This document shows, piece after piece, positions 1 through 8,505 of a DNA stretch of 64,000 nucleotides (position 1 is its first letter; the number at the start of each line of letters is the position of its first letter). A program made the translations under genes and the position numbers. The notes under the pieces are model-generated. The model made no database searches and was not told the DNA's origin. It saw only the letters and a program-made list of their open reading frames with translations. Source of the DNA: Lachnospiraceae bacterium (GTDB lineage: Bacteria > Bacillota > Clostridia > Lachnospirales > Lachnospiraceae); NCBI GenBank assembly GCA_910574195.1, contig CAJTBF010000001.1:310001-374000 (forward strand), read 5' to 3'.

Positions 1-65
1 GCCTCCTTGCGTCATTTTTTACGTGCACTTTAGGATTCTGACCTCGCAGTACACACCATGTTCAT

Positions 66-94
66 ATTGTACTAAATTTCTACATTTATTACAA
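66..94 (-). promoter_or_regulatory. Leftward promoter for a gene beyond the left edge
   Basis: On the minus strand TTGTAA and TACAAT are separated by exactly 17 bp. An AAGGAGG ribosome site lies at positions 2-8 on the same strand, so a leftward gene should start a few bases outside the window. The first 311 bases hold no gene of their own. They carry this promoter and the tyrA promoter facing away from each other. Confidence 0.6.
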
Positions 95-248
95 CTCTTT
101 TATAAATATTTCACAACTTTTCTGCGATCATTCTATGGTATTTGTCTCTGTTGAATCATGTCCTCACGAAATACGCCAGACTGCGCATTCCTGAGCCGTG
201 AAAAGTATTATCTGTCTCTTACAGAGGGAACCCGACACAGGTTTCCAC

Positions 249-277
249 TTGCAGCAGACCGTTTAAAATGCTAAAAT
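249..277 (+). promoter_or_regulatory. Probable tyrA promoter
   Basis: TTGCAG and TAAAAT are spaced 17 bp apart and end 34 bp before the tyrA start codon. The ribosome site AAAGGA follows. No attenuator or T-box leader was recognised in this short leader. Confidence 0.5.
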
Positions 278-311
278 GTCTGTATTGCAAAAGCAGAAAG
301 GATTTTGAACT

Positions 312-1409
312 ATGTCTGAAAAGAAAATCGGATTCATAGGACTGGGACTGATCGGCGGCTCCATCGCAAAAGCAATCCGGCAATATTATCCTGCCTGGAA
401 GATCCTGGCCTTTGATAAAAATAAAGAAACGCTGGCGCTGGCCGTACAGGAAGGAACTATTCATACCTCCTGTTCTTCTATTGACGAACATTTCCGGGAC
501 TGTGCCTACATTTTTCTGTGTGCCCCTATTTCCTATAATACCGCTTATTTAAGTCAGCTCAAAGAGTATCTGGGGCCGGACTGTATCCTGACAGATGTAG
601 GCAGCGTGAAAACATCCATCCATGAAGAAGTGACCGCATTGGGATTAGAAGAGTATTTTATCGGCGGCCATCCTATGGCAGGTTCCGAAAAAAGCGGATT
701 TATCAATGCAAAAGCGCATCTGATCGAAAACGCATATTACATTCTGACACCGTCTGCCATGGTTTCCGAAGAAAAGTTATCCGCATATCGTACTTTCGTG
801 GAATCGCTGAAAGCCCTTCCCATCATACTGGACTATCGGGAGCACGACTACGTCACAGGCACGATCAGTCATTTACCACACATTCTTGCGGCCAGCCTGG
901 TCAATTTCGTTCGGAACACAGATACCAAGGAGGAATTGATGAAACATCTTGCCGCAGGCGGTTTTAAAGATATTACACGCATTGCCTCTTCCTCTCCGAT
1001 TATGTGGCAGCAGATCTGCTTAAAAAATAAAGAACATCTCTCACACATTCTTGGAGCATATATCCGGACATTGCAGCAGACAAAAGAATGGGTGGATACC
1101 GGAGAAGAAACCGCTCTTTATTCCATGTTCGAGACTTCCCGCGATTATCGGAATTCCATGCCCAACAGCTCCTGCGGTCCCATCAAAAAACAATATGCCG
1201 TATACTGTGATATCATTGACGAGGCCGGAGGAATCGCCACCATCGCCACCATTCTGGCAAGTAATCTGATCAATATCAAAAACATCGGCATTATTCACAA
1301 CCGGGAATTCGAGGAAGGAGTTCTGCGAATTGAATTTTATGAAGAAGAGGCTTCTGTGAGGGCCGCCGCACTTCTGAAAAAATACCGGTATATTGTCTAT
1401 GAAATTTAA
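312..1409 (+). CDS. tyrA: Prephenate dehydrogenase with C-terminal ACT domain
   Basis: Oxidises and decarboxylates prephenate to 4-hydroxyphenylpyruvate in tyrosine synthesis, in the cytosol. The N-terminal Rossmann motif GLGLIGGS is at residues 10-17. The family motifs GGHPMAG and SHLPH, which carry active-site histidines, follow. From about residue 295 the sequence has the pattern of an ACT domain, so feedback control by tyrosine is likely (inference). The length of 365 residues fits Gram-positive TyrA proteins with an ACT tail. The start is supported by an AAAGGA site about nine bases upstream. aroA follows on the same strand after 127 bp that contain a small hairpin repeat, so the two are probably co-transcribed. 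Confidence 0.95.
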   Translation: MSEKKIGFIGLGLIGGSIAKAIRQYYPAWKILAFDKNKETLALAVQEGTIHTSCSSIDEHFRDCAYIFLCAPISYNTAYLSQLKEYLGPDCILTDVGSVKTSIHEEVTALGLEEYFIGGHPMAGSEKSGFINAKAHLIENAYYILTPSAMVSEEKLSAYRTFVESLKALPIILDYREHDYVTGTISHLPHILAASLVNFVRNTDTKEELMKHLAAGGFKDITRIASSSPIMWQQICLKNKEHLSHILGAYIRTLQQTKEWVDTGEETALYSMFETSRDYRNSMPNSSCGPIKKQYAVYCDIIDEAGGIATIATILASNLINIKNIGIIHNREFEEGVLRIEFYEEEASVRAAALLKKYRYIVYEI

Positions 1410-1430
1410 AAGACATTGAAACATTTGGCT

Positions 1431-1461
1431 GTAACAGTCCAGCCTTCGGCTCCCCTGTTAC
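1431..1461. repeat. GTAACAG...CTGTTAC hairpin repeat
   Basis: GTAACAG at 1431 pairs with CTGTTAC at 1455, and an inner AGCC-TTC-GGCT hairpin lies between them. The same arrangement recurs at the right end of the branched element at 51908-52051. It separates tyrA from aroA and has no U-run, so it is probably not a terminator. Confidence 0.6.
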
Positions 1462-1536
1462 ATTACGCTTCGCCAGAGGCAGATATTTACTTGAAAAAAC
1501 GAAAACTTTTGTTCCAGGAAAGGACGGAATCATAGT

Positions 1537-2838
1537 ATGGATACCATAGAATTGACAAATATTACAGGATTGCGCGGAGAAGTCCGAGTGCCGGGAGACA
1601 AATCCATCTCTCACCGCAGCGTCATGCTTGGCGCCATTGCACAGGGCATCACAGAAGTCTCTCATTTTTTACAGGGGGCAGACTGCCTTGCCACCATCGA
1701 CTGTTTTCGCCGGATGGGAATTGAAGTGGAACACAGACAGACTTCTCTTGTAATCCACGGAAGAGGACTGCACGGATTACACGCTCCCACAGAACTTTTA
1801 AATGTAGGCAACAGCGGCACTACCACCCGGCTTCTATCCGGTATTCTGTCCGGGCAGCCTTTTGATTCCAAATTATCCGGAGATGAATCCCTCAATTCCC
1901 GCCCCATGAAGCGGATTATCGAACCGCTTACCCAAATGGGCGCCAATATTTCCAGTATTCTTCGAAACGACTGCGCACCGCTCTATATCACGCCGGGACA
2001 TCTGCATGGGATCCACTATACTTCTCCCGTAGCTTCCGCACAGGTAAAATCCTGTGTTTTACTGGCCGGATTGTACGCGGACGGAGAAACTTCCGTAACG
2101 GAACCCAGTCTGTCACGAAACCATACCGAACTGATGCTTCGGGAATTTGGAGCCGATTTACAATCCACACTCCTGCCGGGAAGTTCAAAGGCCACCGCTG
2201 CAATTCGTCCCTGCACAGAACTTTACGGTCAGAAAATTACTGTGCCTGGAGATATTTCCTCGGCGGCTTATTTTCTGGCGGCCGGACTGCTGGTTCCGGA
2301 CTCGGAAATTTTGATCAAAAATGTAGGAATCAACCCTACCCGCGCCGGCATCCTGAACGTCTGCAACGCAATGGGCGGAAATCTGACCGTTCTAAATGAA
2401 CGAACACAGGGCGGGGAACCAACCGCCGATCTTCTGGTCTCTACGAGCCGACTGCACGGAACCACCATTGAAGGCGAAATCATTCCTACATTAATCGACG
2501 AGATTCCGATCATTGCTATCATGGCCGCTATGGCAGAGGGGACCACCATCATCCGGAATGCCGCAGAATTAAAAGTCAAGGAAACGGACCGCATCGAGAC
2601 CATTACCGATAACTTACGGGCTATGGGGTGTTCCGTCACCCCCACAGAAGACGGCATGATCATTCAGGGAAAGGAAAAACTTCATGGCGCCACCATTCAC
2701 ACGCTTCTCGATCACCGGATTGCCATGGCGTTCAGCATTGCGGCGCTGGTGGCCGACGGAACTACGAAGATCTTAAACAGCCACTGCGTGGATGTCTCCT
2801 ATCCCGCTTTTTATGACACATTTGAAGAATTACTGTAA
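1537..2838 (+). CDS. aroA: 3-phosphoshikimate 1-carboxyvinyltransferase (EPSP synthase)
   Basis: Transfers the enolpyruvyl group of PEP to shikimate-3-phosphate, the sixth step of chorismate synthesis. Family signatures are all present: GDKSISHRS near the N-terminus, LNVGNSGTTTRLLSG, a KETDRI stretch and DHRIAMAF near the C-terminus. The length of 433 residues is normal for the two-domain inverse alpha/beta barrel. It lies 127 bp behind tyrA and is followed by a good intrinsic terminator, so the two probably form the tail of an aromatic amino acid transcript. Nothing in the sequence looks damaged. Confidence 0.97.
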   Translation: MDTIELTNITGLRGEVRVPGDKSISHRSVMLGAIAQGITEVSHFLQGADCLATIDCFRRMGIEVEHRQTSLVIHGRGLHGLHAPTELLNVGNSGTTTRLLSGILSGQPFDSKLSGDESLNSRPMKRIIEPLTQMGANISSILRNDCAPLYITPGHLHGIHYTSPVASAQVKSCVLLAGLYADGETSVTEPSLSRNHTELMLREFGADLQSTLLPGSSKATAAIRPCTELYGQKITVPGDISSAAYFLAAGLLVPDSEILIKNVGINPTRAGILNVCNAMGGNLTVLNERTQGGEPTADLLVSTSRLHGTTIEGEIIPTLIDEIPIIAIMAAMAEGTTIIRNAAELKVKETDRIETITDNLRAMGCSVTPTEDGMIIQGKEKLHGATIHTLLDHRIAMAFSIAALVADGTTKILNSHCVDVSYPAFYDTFEELL

Positions 2839-2859
2839 AGAGTGCCTTTGGTATCTTCG

Positions 2860-2897
2860 CTCCCTGCCTCTCCTTGAGAAGGCCGGGAGTTTTTGTT
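2860..2897 (+). terminator. aroA terminator
   Basis: CTCCC at 2860 pairs with GGGAG at 2885, with further pairing inside (GCCT with AGGC), followed directly by TTTTTGTTG. It lies 22 bp after the aroA stop and just before the end of the convergent DUF1905 gene. Confidence 0.8.
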
Positions 2898-2913
2898 GTC
2901 CTCTCTTCCCGTT

Positions 2914-3201
2914 TTATCCCCACTCCCTAACAGTTACCAGAACCCGATCCCCCGGTTGTTTCCCTATCTTTGAACGAATGTCTTTCCGTATCCCTATAAT
3001 ATAGCAGACGCTCCCATCCTCATTCTTTACGCCCATGTTCACAATACTGCCGTCATACTTCTCCCCGTCAAATGTAACATGTACTTTTACCCGGCCACAT
3101 CCAAATTCTTTCCTGATATCATAGGGGAAAACAACATAAGCGCCGCCCTTTTTCCCGGCTTCATAGATCAAAGCTTGGTATTCATACACTCTCTTGTTCA
3201 C
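2914..3201 (-). CDS. DUF1905 family small protein
   Basis: A 95-residue protein with the pattern of DUF1905, a small beta-barrel-like family. Hallmarks seen are the AYVVFPYDIRKEFG stretch, the VHVTFDGEKYDGS strand pair, and an IGIRKDIRSKIGKQPGD segment near the end. Its biochemical role is unknown. The GTG start at 3201 is preferred because GGAGG lies seven bases upstream of it. An ATG 18 bases earlier would put the ribosome site inside the gene. It converges on aroA and lies downstream of folBK, but nothing ties it functionally to folate. Confidence 0.8.
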   Translation of the reverse strand: MNKRVYEYQALIYEAGKKGGAYVVFPYDIRKEFGCGRVKVHVTFDGEKYDGSIVNMGVKNEDGSVCYIIGIRKDIRSKIGKQPGDRVLVTVREWG

Positions 3202-3250
3202 TTCCACTCCTCCATACAATCTGTTTCATATTAGTATATCCATCCGGGCA

Positions 3251-4063
3251 TTATTCCAATTCTTCCAGCATCTCCCGAACCGTTTTTCCATATACCGGAT
3301 GCCGCTTATAGGGCGCGATATCATGAAGCGGTTCCAACACAAACTTCCTCTTCTGCATCTCCACATGTGGAATACAAAGTTTTTCGGACTCCAAAACCAG
3401 ATCATCATAAAAAAGCACATCCAGATCCAGTGTCCGCGGGCCCCAATGGATTGTTCTTTCTCTGCCCGCGGCCTGTTCCAGCGCCTGCAATGCCTCCAGC
3501 AGTTCCTCCGGTGTCAGAAGCGTACGCAATTCCAGACAGGCATTCAAAAAATCATCCTGTTCTTTCACACCATACGGCGGCGTCATATAATAGTTGGACA
3601 CTTTTTCCACCCGTGCCAGAGGAAGTTGATTCAAAGAAGCTACCGCATCTTCCAGATACCGTTTCTTTTCGCCCAGATTGGAGCCGAGCGCGATATAGGC
3701 AGTATGCCACTGCCGTAAAATCTCCACGGAAACCGTTTCCAGAGGAAGCCCGATGGGAGCCCATGGTTTTTTTATTTCCAGCTCTATTTTCTCCAGACGA
3801 GGGATCGAAAGCAGTAATTCTTCCGCCAGACTTTCTGCCGCACGTTCCAGAAGCTGACAGGTATGTATTCTCATATACGCGTCGATGGACTGGCAAACCT
3901 CCCCATAATGAATGGACGCAGTCAAATCGTCCGTTTTTCCCGCTTTCCTCGTATCCGTATATAATACCGCCGACACCAGAAATTTTTGTCCCAGTATATT
4001 TTCCTCTGGAAAAACACCATGTTTCGCAAAAATTTCCAGATTTTTAATTATAATTTTGTCCAA
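3251..4063 (-). CDS. folBK: Bifunctional dihydroneopterin aldolase / HPPK
   Basis: Fusion of FolB (cleaves dihydroneopterin to 6-hydroxymethyl-dihydropterin) and FolK (pyrophosphorylates that product), so two consecutive folate steps sit in one chain. FolB covers about the first 115 residues. FolK begins at YIALGSNLGEKK and carries WGPRTLDLDVLFYDD, whose aspartates bind magnesium. The TTG at 4063 is chosen because LDKIIIKNLEIF there matches the usual FolB N-terminus and AGGTGAAG lies just upstream. The ATG 66 bases earlier falls inside a decayed copy of the 66-bp repeat. It is the last gene of the leftward fol operon. Confidence 0.9.
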   Translation of the reverse strand: MDKIIIKNLEIFAKHGVFPEENILGQKFLVSAVLYTDTRKAGKTDDLTASIHYGEVCQSIDAYMRIHTCQLLERAAESLAEELLLSIPRLEKIELEIKKPWAPIGLPLETVSVEILRQWHTAYIALGSNLGEKKRYLEDAVASLNQLPLARVEKVSNYYMTPPYGVKEQDDFLNACLELRTLLTPEELLEALQALEQAAGRERTIHWGPRTLDLDVLFYDDLVLESEKLCIPHVEMQKRKFVLEPLHDIAPYKRHPVYGKTVREMLEELE

Positions 4064-4091
4064 TTCTTCACCTGCTCTCTTCCTATTAATC

Positions 4092-4260
4092 CATATCCCT
4101 GTGGCATTCCGTATATAAGTGCTTCCCACGGGCGGACAGCTGCTGCCATCTGTTAAAGTATACTTTGATGGATAGCGTTAGCTGGCCACTCGCCCAAAGG
4201 CATCCCTTATTTCATGTATTTCGCACAGGCGGACACTCCGTGTCCGACAAGGTGTACAAC
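4092..4260. repeat. Decayed copies of the 66-bp cloverleaf repeat
   Basis: Between folP and folBK lie two or more damaged units of the repeat family described at 16478-16608. The first reads GGCATTCCGTATAT...GTGCTTCCCACG...AAAGTATACTTT. The second has GGCATCCC, TTTCGCAC and the GGACACTCCGTGTCC hairpin. The right part overlaps the end of folP and encodes its last 14 residues. The left part supplies the false upstream ATG of folBK. Confidence 0.75.
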
Positions 4261-5054
4261 ACCGCCTCCGCCATCCGGATTGCCCGGATATTCGCTTTCA
4301 CATCATGTACCCGCACAAACGCATATCTGCTTAATACGGCCAGCACCGTAGTGACCAGTGTTCCCTCTTCCCTCTGGTTCACAGGAAGATCCAGCGTCCG
4401 GCCGATCACGGATTTTCTGGAAGCGCCCAGAAGCAGTGGAAAACCCAGACCGCGCAGCGCATCCAACCCGCGCAGCATCGCCAGATTTTGCTCATACGTT
4501 TTCCCAAATCCAATCCCCGGATCCAGCAAAATTTTTTCGCCGGAAATTCCGGCCCTCCGAGCCAAATCCACACTTTGCCGCAGATCCGCCTGCACTTCTG
4601 CCAGAAAATCCGTATATTCTGTCCGATTCCGATTGTGCATCAGACAACATGCCGCGCCGGACTTTGCAATCACTGCTGCCATCTCGTCCTCATATTTCAG
4701 CCCCCAGATATCGTTGACCAGATCCGCCCCCGCCTCCAGTGCAATCCGGGCGACTTTACTTTTATAGGTATCCACCGAAACCGGCGCATCAAAACGCGCT
4801 TTCAGTCCTTCAATCACCGGCGCTACCCGCAATGCCTCTTCCTCAGCCGAAATCGGAACGTGTCCCGGTCGGGTGGACTCTCCTCCCACATCCAGAATCG
4901 CGGCTCCTTCCCGGAGCATCTCCTCTGCATGGTAATACGCCTCGTCCAATTGATAAAAACGGCCGCCATCTGAAAAAGAATCCGGCGTCACGTTCAGAAT
5001 CCCCATAATATAAGTATGGTGTTCTGTGTCAAATGTCTTTTCCCCAATCTGCAT
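4212..5054 (-). CDS. folP: Dihydropteroate synthase
   Basis: Joins p-aminobenzoate to hydroxymethyl-dihydropterin pyrophosphate and is the sulfonamide target. The substrate-loop motif NVTPDSFSDGG near residue 22 and DVGGESTRPG are both intact. DPGIGFGKT and a C-terminal RVHDVKANIRAI are typical of the family. Starts at an ATG with AGGAGG ten bases upstream. The normal family end is near AIRMAEAVL. The final YTLSDTECPPVRNT is encoded by the intergenic repeat, so an insertion seems to have replaced the native stop. The tail is unlikely to touch the barrel active site (inference). Confidence 0.96.
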   Translation of the reverse strand: MQIGEKTFDTEHHTYIMGILNVTPDSFSDGGRFYQLDEAYYHAEEMLREGAAILDVGGESTRPGHVPISAEEEALRVAPVIEGLKARFDAPVSVDTYKSKVARIALEAGADLVNDIWGLKYEDEMAAVIAKSGAACCLMHNRNRTEYTDFLAEVQADLRQSVDLARRAGISGEKILLDPGIGFGKTYEQNLAMLRGLDALRGLGFPLLLGASRKSVIGRTLDLPVNQREEGTLVTTVLAVLSRYAFVRVHDVKANIRAIRMAEAVLYTLSDTECPPVRNT

Positions 5055-5129
5055 ACACTTTCCTCCTGCTTCTCCTCTTCTTTGCTCCCGTCCACAATTT
5101 TTACTCCGTTATGAAAAAAGTGACATGCT

Positions 5130-5621
5130 TCATAACACAATGGAACAGTTCTTTTTTTCCGGACTCCAGTTACATGCCGCTTCACTCTCACAGGCAAAAC
5201 AATTCCGGGAACGTTTATCACTGACATAGAGAAGTTCCTCCAATGGCTCCATCCCTTCCCGCTCTCTGCGATGTCCCCGGATTGCCCGTATCATCTGACG
5301 TTTCTCTTCCCCGGAGAATGCTTCCCCGGGCAGCTCTGCAAAAATCTGTTCCGCAATTCGGGCAGATGCCTCTTCATGAGGAACCCCGTCCGTATACTGC
5401 TCGTACTTCCCAATATCATGCAGCAATGCCGCCGCATAGATTACTTCCTTTCGAATCCCCAGATTCCTCTCCAGATTGAGAATGTATGCAATCCGGGCCA
5501 CCGCCAGCAAATGTTCCATCTGATGACAGCAAAACTTTCGTCCATGCTCCGCCTGCTTTAACTTCTCATAATATGCAACATACAATGGATGCTTTCGGAT
5601 CATTTCCACTTCTTTTCCCAT
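5130..5621 (-). CDS. HD-domain phosphohydrolase-like protein in the folate operon
   Basis: A 163-residue HD-superfamily protein. The metal-binding pattern is visible as CHQMEHLLAVARIA followed by AALLHDIGKY (the HD pair), then HEEASARIAE. The start at 5621 is the first ATG consistent with the fold and is preceded by AAAGGAGG and GGAGAAAC. A longer reading frame runs back into folE and is not used. The tail is cysteine-rich (CFACESEAAC...NC). It sits between folE and folP with short gaps, so it is translated with the folate genes. A pterin-phosphate or nucleotide-clearing role is plausible but not shown. Confidence 0.85.
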   Translation of the reverse strand: MGKEVEMIRKHPLYVAYYEKLKQAEHGRKFCCHQMEHLLAVARIAYILNLERNLGIRKEVIYAAALLHDIGKYEQYTDGVPHEEASARIAEQIFAELPGEAFSGEEKRQMIRAIRGHRREREGMEPLEELLYVSDKRSRNCFACESEAACNWSPEKKNCSIVL

Positions 5622-5665
5622 GTTTCTCCGGAATCCTCCTTTGCTGCTTTTCAAAAAACCATCTG

Positions 5666-6223
5666 TCAGTCTCGAATCATTTGATAGAATGTCTGTACCC
5701 ATTTGGAATCTTCCTGGAACAATCCCCGTCTTGCCGTCGTTACGGTCCGGGTACCCGGCTTTTTGATTCCGCGCATGGTCATACACATATGTTCCGCTTC
5801 CACCAGCACCATCACTCCCTTAGGATGCAGGTGTTCCATCAGCGCATCCGCAATCTGGGCGGTCAGCCGTTCCTGAATCTGCGGTCTTCTGGCATAAACC
5901 TCAACCGTTCTCGCCAATTTGCTCAAACCTGCCACCTTTCCGTCGGGAAGATACGCAATCTGCACTTTTCCGTAAAAAGGAAGCAGATGATGCTCACAGG
6001 TGGAATACAGTGGAATCTCTTTTTCCACCACAATCTCGCAGGAATCTACCGGAAATGTTTTTCGCAGATGTACTCCTGCGTCTTCTTCCATTCCTCCATA
6101 GATCTCCTCATACATCCGCGCAACTCTCTTTGGCGTCTCCTGCAGTCCCTCCCGGTCCGGGTCCTCCCCGATTCCTTCCAGCAAAAGACGGACCGCCCGC
6201 TCTATTTTCTCCTGATCTACCAT
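5666..6223 (-). CDS. folE: GTP cyclohydrolase I
   Basis: Opens GTP to 7,8-dihydroneopterin triphosphate, the entry step of folate synthesis. The zinc-site motif [11 protein letters not shown] and the later [16 protein letters not shown] segment provide the cysteine and histidine ligands expected of the type IA enzyme. The length of 185 residues matches the family. The ribosome site GGAAGGGAAGAG precedes the ATG. It follows folC by 122 bp and precedes the HD gene, consistent with a single leftward transcript folC-folE-HD-folP-folBK. Confidence 0.97.
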   Translation of the reverse strand: MVDQEKIERAVRLLLEGIGEDPDREGLQETPKRVARMYEEIYGGMEEDAGVHLRKTFPVDSCEIVVEKEIPLYSTCEHHLLPFYGKVQIAYLPDGKVAGLSKLARTVEVYARRPQIQERLTAQIADALMEHLHPKGVMVLVEAEHMCMTMRGIKKPGTRTVTTARRGLFQEDSKWVQTFYQMIRD

Positions 6224-6345
6224 GTCACTCTTCCCTTCCTGCCGGCTGAAACAACAACTCTCTACCCGCTCTTTCTCTGTTCCCTTGCATCCTTCTCATC
6301 CCGCCGACTGCGTAATCCGCTGTCCGGCAAAGATAGGGCACCCCC

Positions 6346-7674
6346 CTACCCGTCTGTCATTCGCTTCACTTCCGCTTTCACCTTTCCCAAATACGACAGA
6401 GAACCGCATGCCAGTATCACATCCTCTTCCCGCGCCTCTTGTAATGCAAGCGAAACGGCAGCGGATATGTTCCCCGCCGCCTGAACTTCTCCCACACAAA
6501 ACGGAAGGAACGCCTCCTTCAGCTCTTCCGCCGGAAGTCCCCGCTTTTGATCCGGCAGATTCACCGTATAGATCTGCTTTGCCAGCGGCGCCAGGATCTC
6601 CGCCATCCGTCTGTATTCCTTATCCCGGAACACGCCCATAATCAGAAACAACTGCCGTCCCGGAAAATACCGCTCCACAGATTCCCGCAGACGCTTTACC
6701 GCATCTACATTATGCGCTCCGTCAATCAAAAATGCTGGTTTCTGCACAATACCGGTAAACCTGCCGGGCCATTCTGCCCTTGCGAAACCGTCCCGTACTG
6801 CCGCGGATGAAACCGGAAGACGGCGGACCGCCTCCAGCGCCGTCACCGCATTGTCCACCTGATAACAGCCTGTCATCCCCATTCGGAACTGCATCCTGCC
6901 GCTTTCTTCGTCGTCTTTTGCTTCCTTTCCCGGATTCCTGTTCGAAAAGGGGTAGGAAAACAAAAGCTCTCTGTAATTCTCTTCCAAAAGTACCGCCTGC
7001 TCCGGCCGGGCAAATACCAGAGCACACTCCTTATGTTCTGCCTGCTCTTTTAATACCCGGCATACTTCCGGCTGCTGCGCCGCCGAGACGACCACGCACC
7101 CCGGCTTGATGATTCCGGCTTTTTTCTGCGCGATCTCTTCCAGCGAATCCCCCAAAAATCCCATATGATCACGGCTGATCGTTGTAAACACGGCAATTTC
7201 CGTATTCGCCACCACGTTCGTCGCATCCAGATCCCCGCCCAGTCCGGTCTCCAATACGACATAATCACATTTCTTTTTACAGAAATACAAAAAAGCTACT
7301 GCGGTCTCTATCTCAAAAACAGTCGGACTGGATATTCCTCTTGTCTCCATACGCACAATAGCTTTCTGAACTTCCTCAATCAGTTCTGCAAATTCCGTTT
7401 TCGAAATCCACACTCCATCAATCTGCATTCTCTCCAGATCGGAAAATACAGCCGGAGAAGTATATCTCCCCGTTTTAAAACCTGCCTCGCTCAAAACCGA
7501 TGAGACAAGCGCAAGCACCGATCCTTTCCCGTTCGTTCCTGCAATGTGGATGAACCGGAGTTTCTCCTGTGGATCCCCCAATTCTGCCAGCAGTTCCCGA
7601 ACCACATCCAAGCCAAGTACACTTCCGTATTTCGACATCTCGTCCAAATATACCCTTGCTTCTTTATAGGTCAC
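6346..7674 (-). CDS. folC: Folylpolyglutamate synthase / dihydrofolate synthase
   Basis: ATP-dependent ligase that adds glutamate to dihydropteroate and then to folates. The P-loop GTNGKGSV lies near residue 48. SRDHMGFLGDSLEEIAQKKAGI and the C-terminal IDGAHNVDAVKRL are Mur-ligase-type FolC signatures. The 442 residues are full length. The start is a GTG at 7674, since the family-like MTYKEARVYL begins there and no upstream ATG fits. It is the first gene of the folate operon. The region upstream holds a large branched palindrome rather than an obvious promoter. Confidence 0.95.
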   Translation of the reverse strand: MTYKEARVYLDEMSKYGSVLGLDVVRELLAELGDPQEKLRFIHIAGTNGKGSVLALVSSVLSEAGFKTGRYTSPAVFSDLERMQIDGVWISKTEFAELIEEVQKAIVRMETRGISSPTVFEIETAVAFLYFCKKKCDYVVLETGLGGDLDATNVVANTEIAVFTTISRDHMGFLGDSLEEIAQKKAGIIKPGCVVVSAAQQPEVCRVLKEQAEHKECALVFARPEQAVLLEENYRELLFSYPFSNRNPGKEAKDDEESGRMQFRMGMTGCYQVDNAVTALEAVRRLPVSSAAVRDGFARAEWPGRFTGIVQKPAFLIDGAHNVDAVKRLRESVERYFPGRQLFLIMGVFRDKEYRRMAEILAPLAKQIYTVNLPDQKRGLPAEELKEAFLPFCVGEVQAAGNISAAVSLALQEAREEDVILACGSLSYLGKVKAEVKRMTDG

Positions 7675-7728
7675 GTCTCTTTCGTTCCCTTCTGTCTTTT
7701 CTCTCTTTTTGTTTCTTTCCCTCGAAAA

Positions 7729-7905
7729 TGAACAGTAACATCATATCATTCCTGTTCACACCCTACGGGCACGTACAGTAATGGCCGCCAGCCCATTTGA
7801 AGTTGCTTTTGTCAAGGGGCTGGCGGCTATCCCGACGGAACATATATCCTCCGTCACCAGGCAGCACAGTGCCTGATGCGGTGTGAACAGTAACATCATA
7901 TCACT
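7729..7905. repeat. Branched palindromic element with three internal hairpins
   Basis: TGTTCACACC at 7753 pairs perfectly with GGTGTGAACA at 7880. Inside are three clean hairpins: 7784-7827 (GCCGCCAGCCC with its complement), 7834-7855 (GACGGA/TCCGTC) and 7858-7875 (CAGGCA/TGCCTG). The 20-mer TGAACAGTAACATCATATCA occurs at both ends (from 7729 and from 7885) as a direct repeat. This fills the folC-gntR gap of about 450 bp together with the gntR promoter. No ORF in it looks real. Confidence 0.7.
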
Positions 7906-7934
7906 TCTTCCCCGTTCCTACAAGATATTTTTTC

Positions 7935-7963
7935 TTGACTTTCTGTTCCGCGCATGGTATATT
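7935..7963 (+). promoter_or_regulatory. Promoter of the GntR-ABC operon
   Basis: TTGACT and TATATT are spaced 17 bp apart. Just downstream is an AT-rich partial dyad (CTGTACTATTA...TAATACACT), which is a reasonable operator for the YtrA-type repressor encoded next (inference). The leader to the TTG start is about 160 nt. Confidence 0.65.
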
Positions 7964-8130
7964 AACTGTACTATTACTGATAATACACTATATATTCTTT
8001 CATTGTACCATACAAAAAACCGGACGCCGACAGTTTTTCTGTATACTGTGGCATGCGAAAAGACGAACGCGGCGGCTTTTTCTCGCACTTCACATACAAA
8101 AATCCCGCATCATCACAAGGAGGTCCCCCA

Positions 8131-8505
8131 TTGATCACAATTGATTATCAAAGCCGTGCTCCGCTTTACGAGCAGATCGTGGAAAAATTTCAGATGCTGA
8201 TCCTGACAGGCGCGCTGCCGCCCGGCAGTCAGATGCCTTCCGTCCGCTCGCTGGCCCTGGAACTTTCCATCAATCCGAACACCATTCAGAAAGCTTTCGC
8301 ACTTCTGGAACAGCAGGGTTATATTTTCCCGATAAAAGGGAAGGGCAGTTTTGTCGCGGAAAACGATCGTCTGATTATACAGAAACGGGAAAACTGTCTG
8401 TTAAAGCTGGAGGCTCTGCTGCGCCATGCAAGGGAAATCGGCGTACCGAAAGCCGACTGTACGGCGCTGCTCACCCGCATTTATCACCAGGAGGTTGCCC
8501 TATGA
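8131..8505 (+). CDS. YtrA-type GntR family regulator
   Basis: A 124-residue regulator with an N-terminal winged helix (residues about 10-75, including SVRSLALELSINPNTIQKAFALLEQQGYI) and a short helical tail, the YtrA subfamily layout. The TTG at 8131 is chosen because AAGGAGG sits eight bases upstream and ITIDYQSRAPLYEQIVEKF is the usual subfamily start. The ATG 78 bases earlier precedes the ribosome site. It overlaps the ATPase gene by ATGA, so translation is coupled. Members usually repress their own ABC operon in response to cell-envelope stress; that role is inferred here. Confidence 0.92.
   Translation: MITIDYQSRAPLYEQIVEKFQMLILTGALPPGSQMPSVRSLALELSINPNTIQKAFALLEQQGYIFPIKGKGSFVAENDRLIIQKRENCLLKLEALLRHAREIGVPKADCTALLTRIYHQEVAL

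Noticed and set aside
1-15. Five-codon start of a leftward gene at position 15
   Set aside because: The ATG has no ribosome site. AAGGAGG at 2-8 points to a start outside the window instead.
5486-6484. 332-codon rightward open frame
   Set aside because: Opposite folE and the end of folC, with no family resemblance. A shadow frame.
8053-8130. 26-codon upstream extension of the GntR gene
   Set aside because: The AAGGAGG ribosome site lies inside it, directly before the TTG at 8131, where the family sequence begins.
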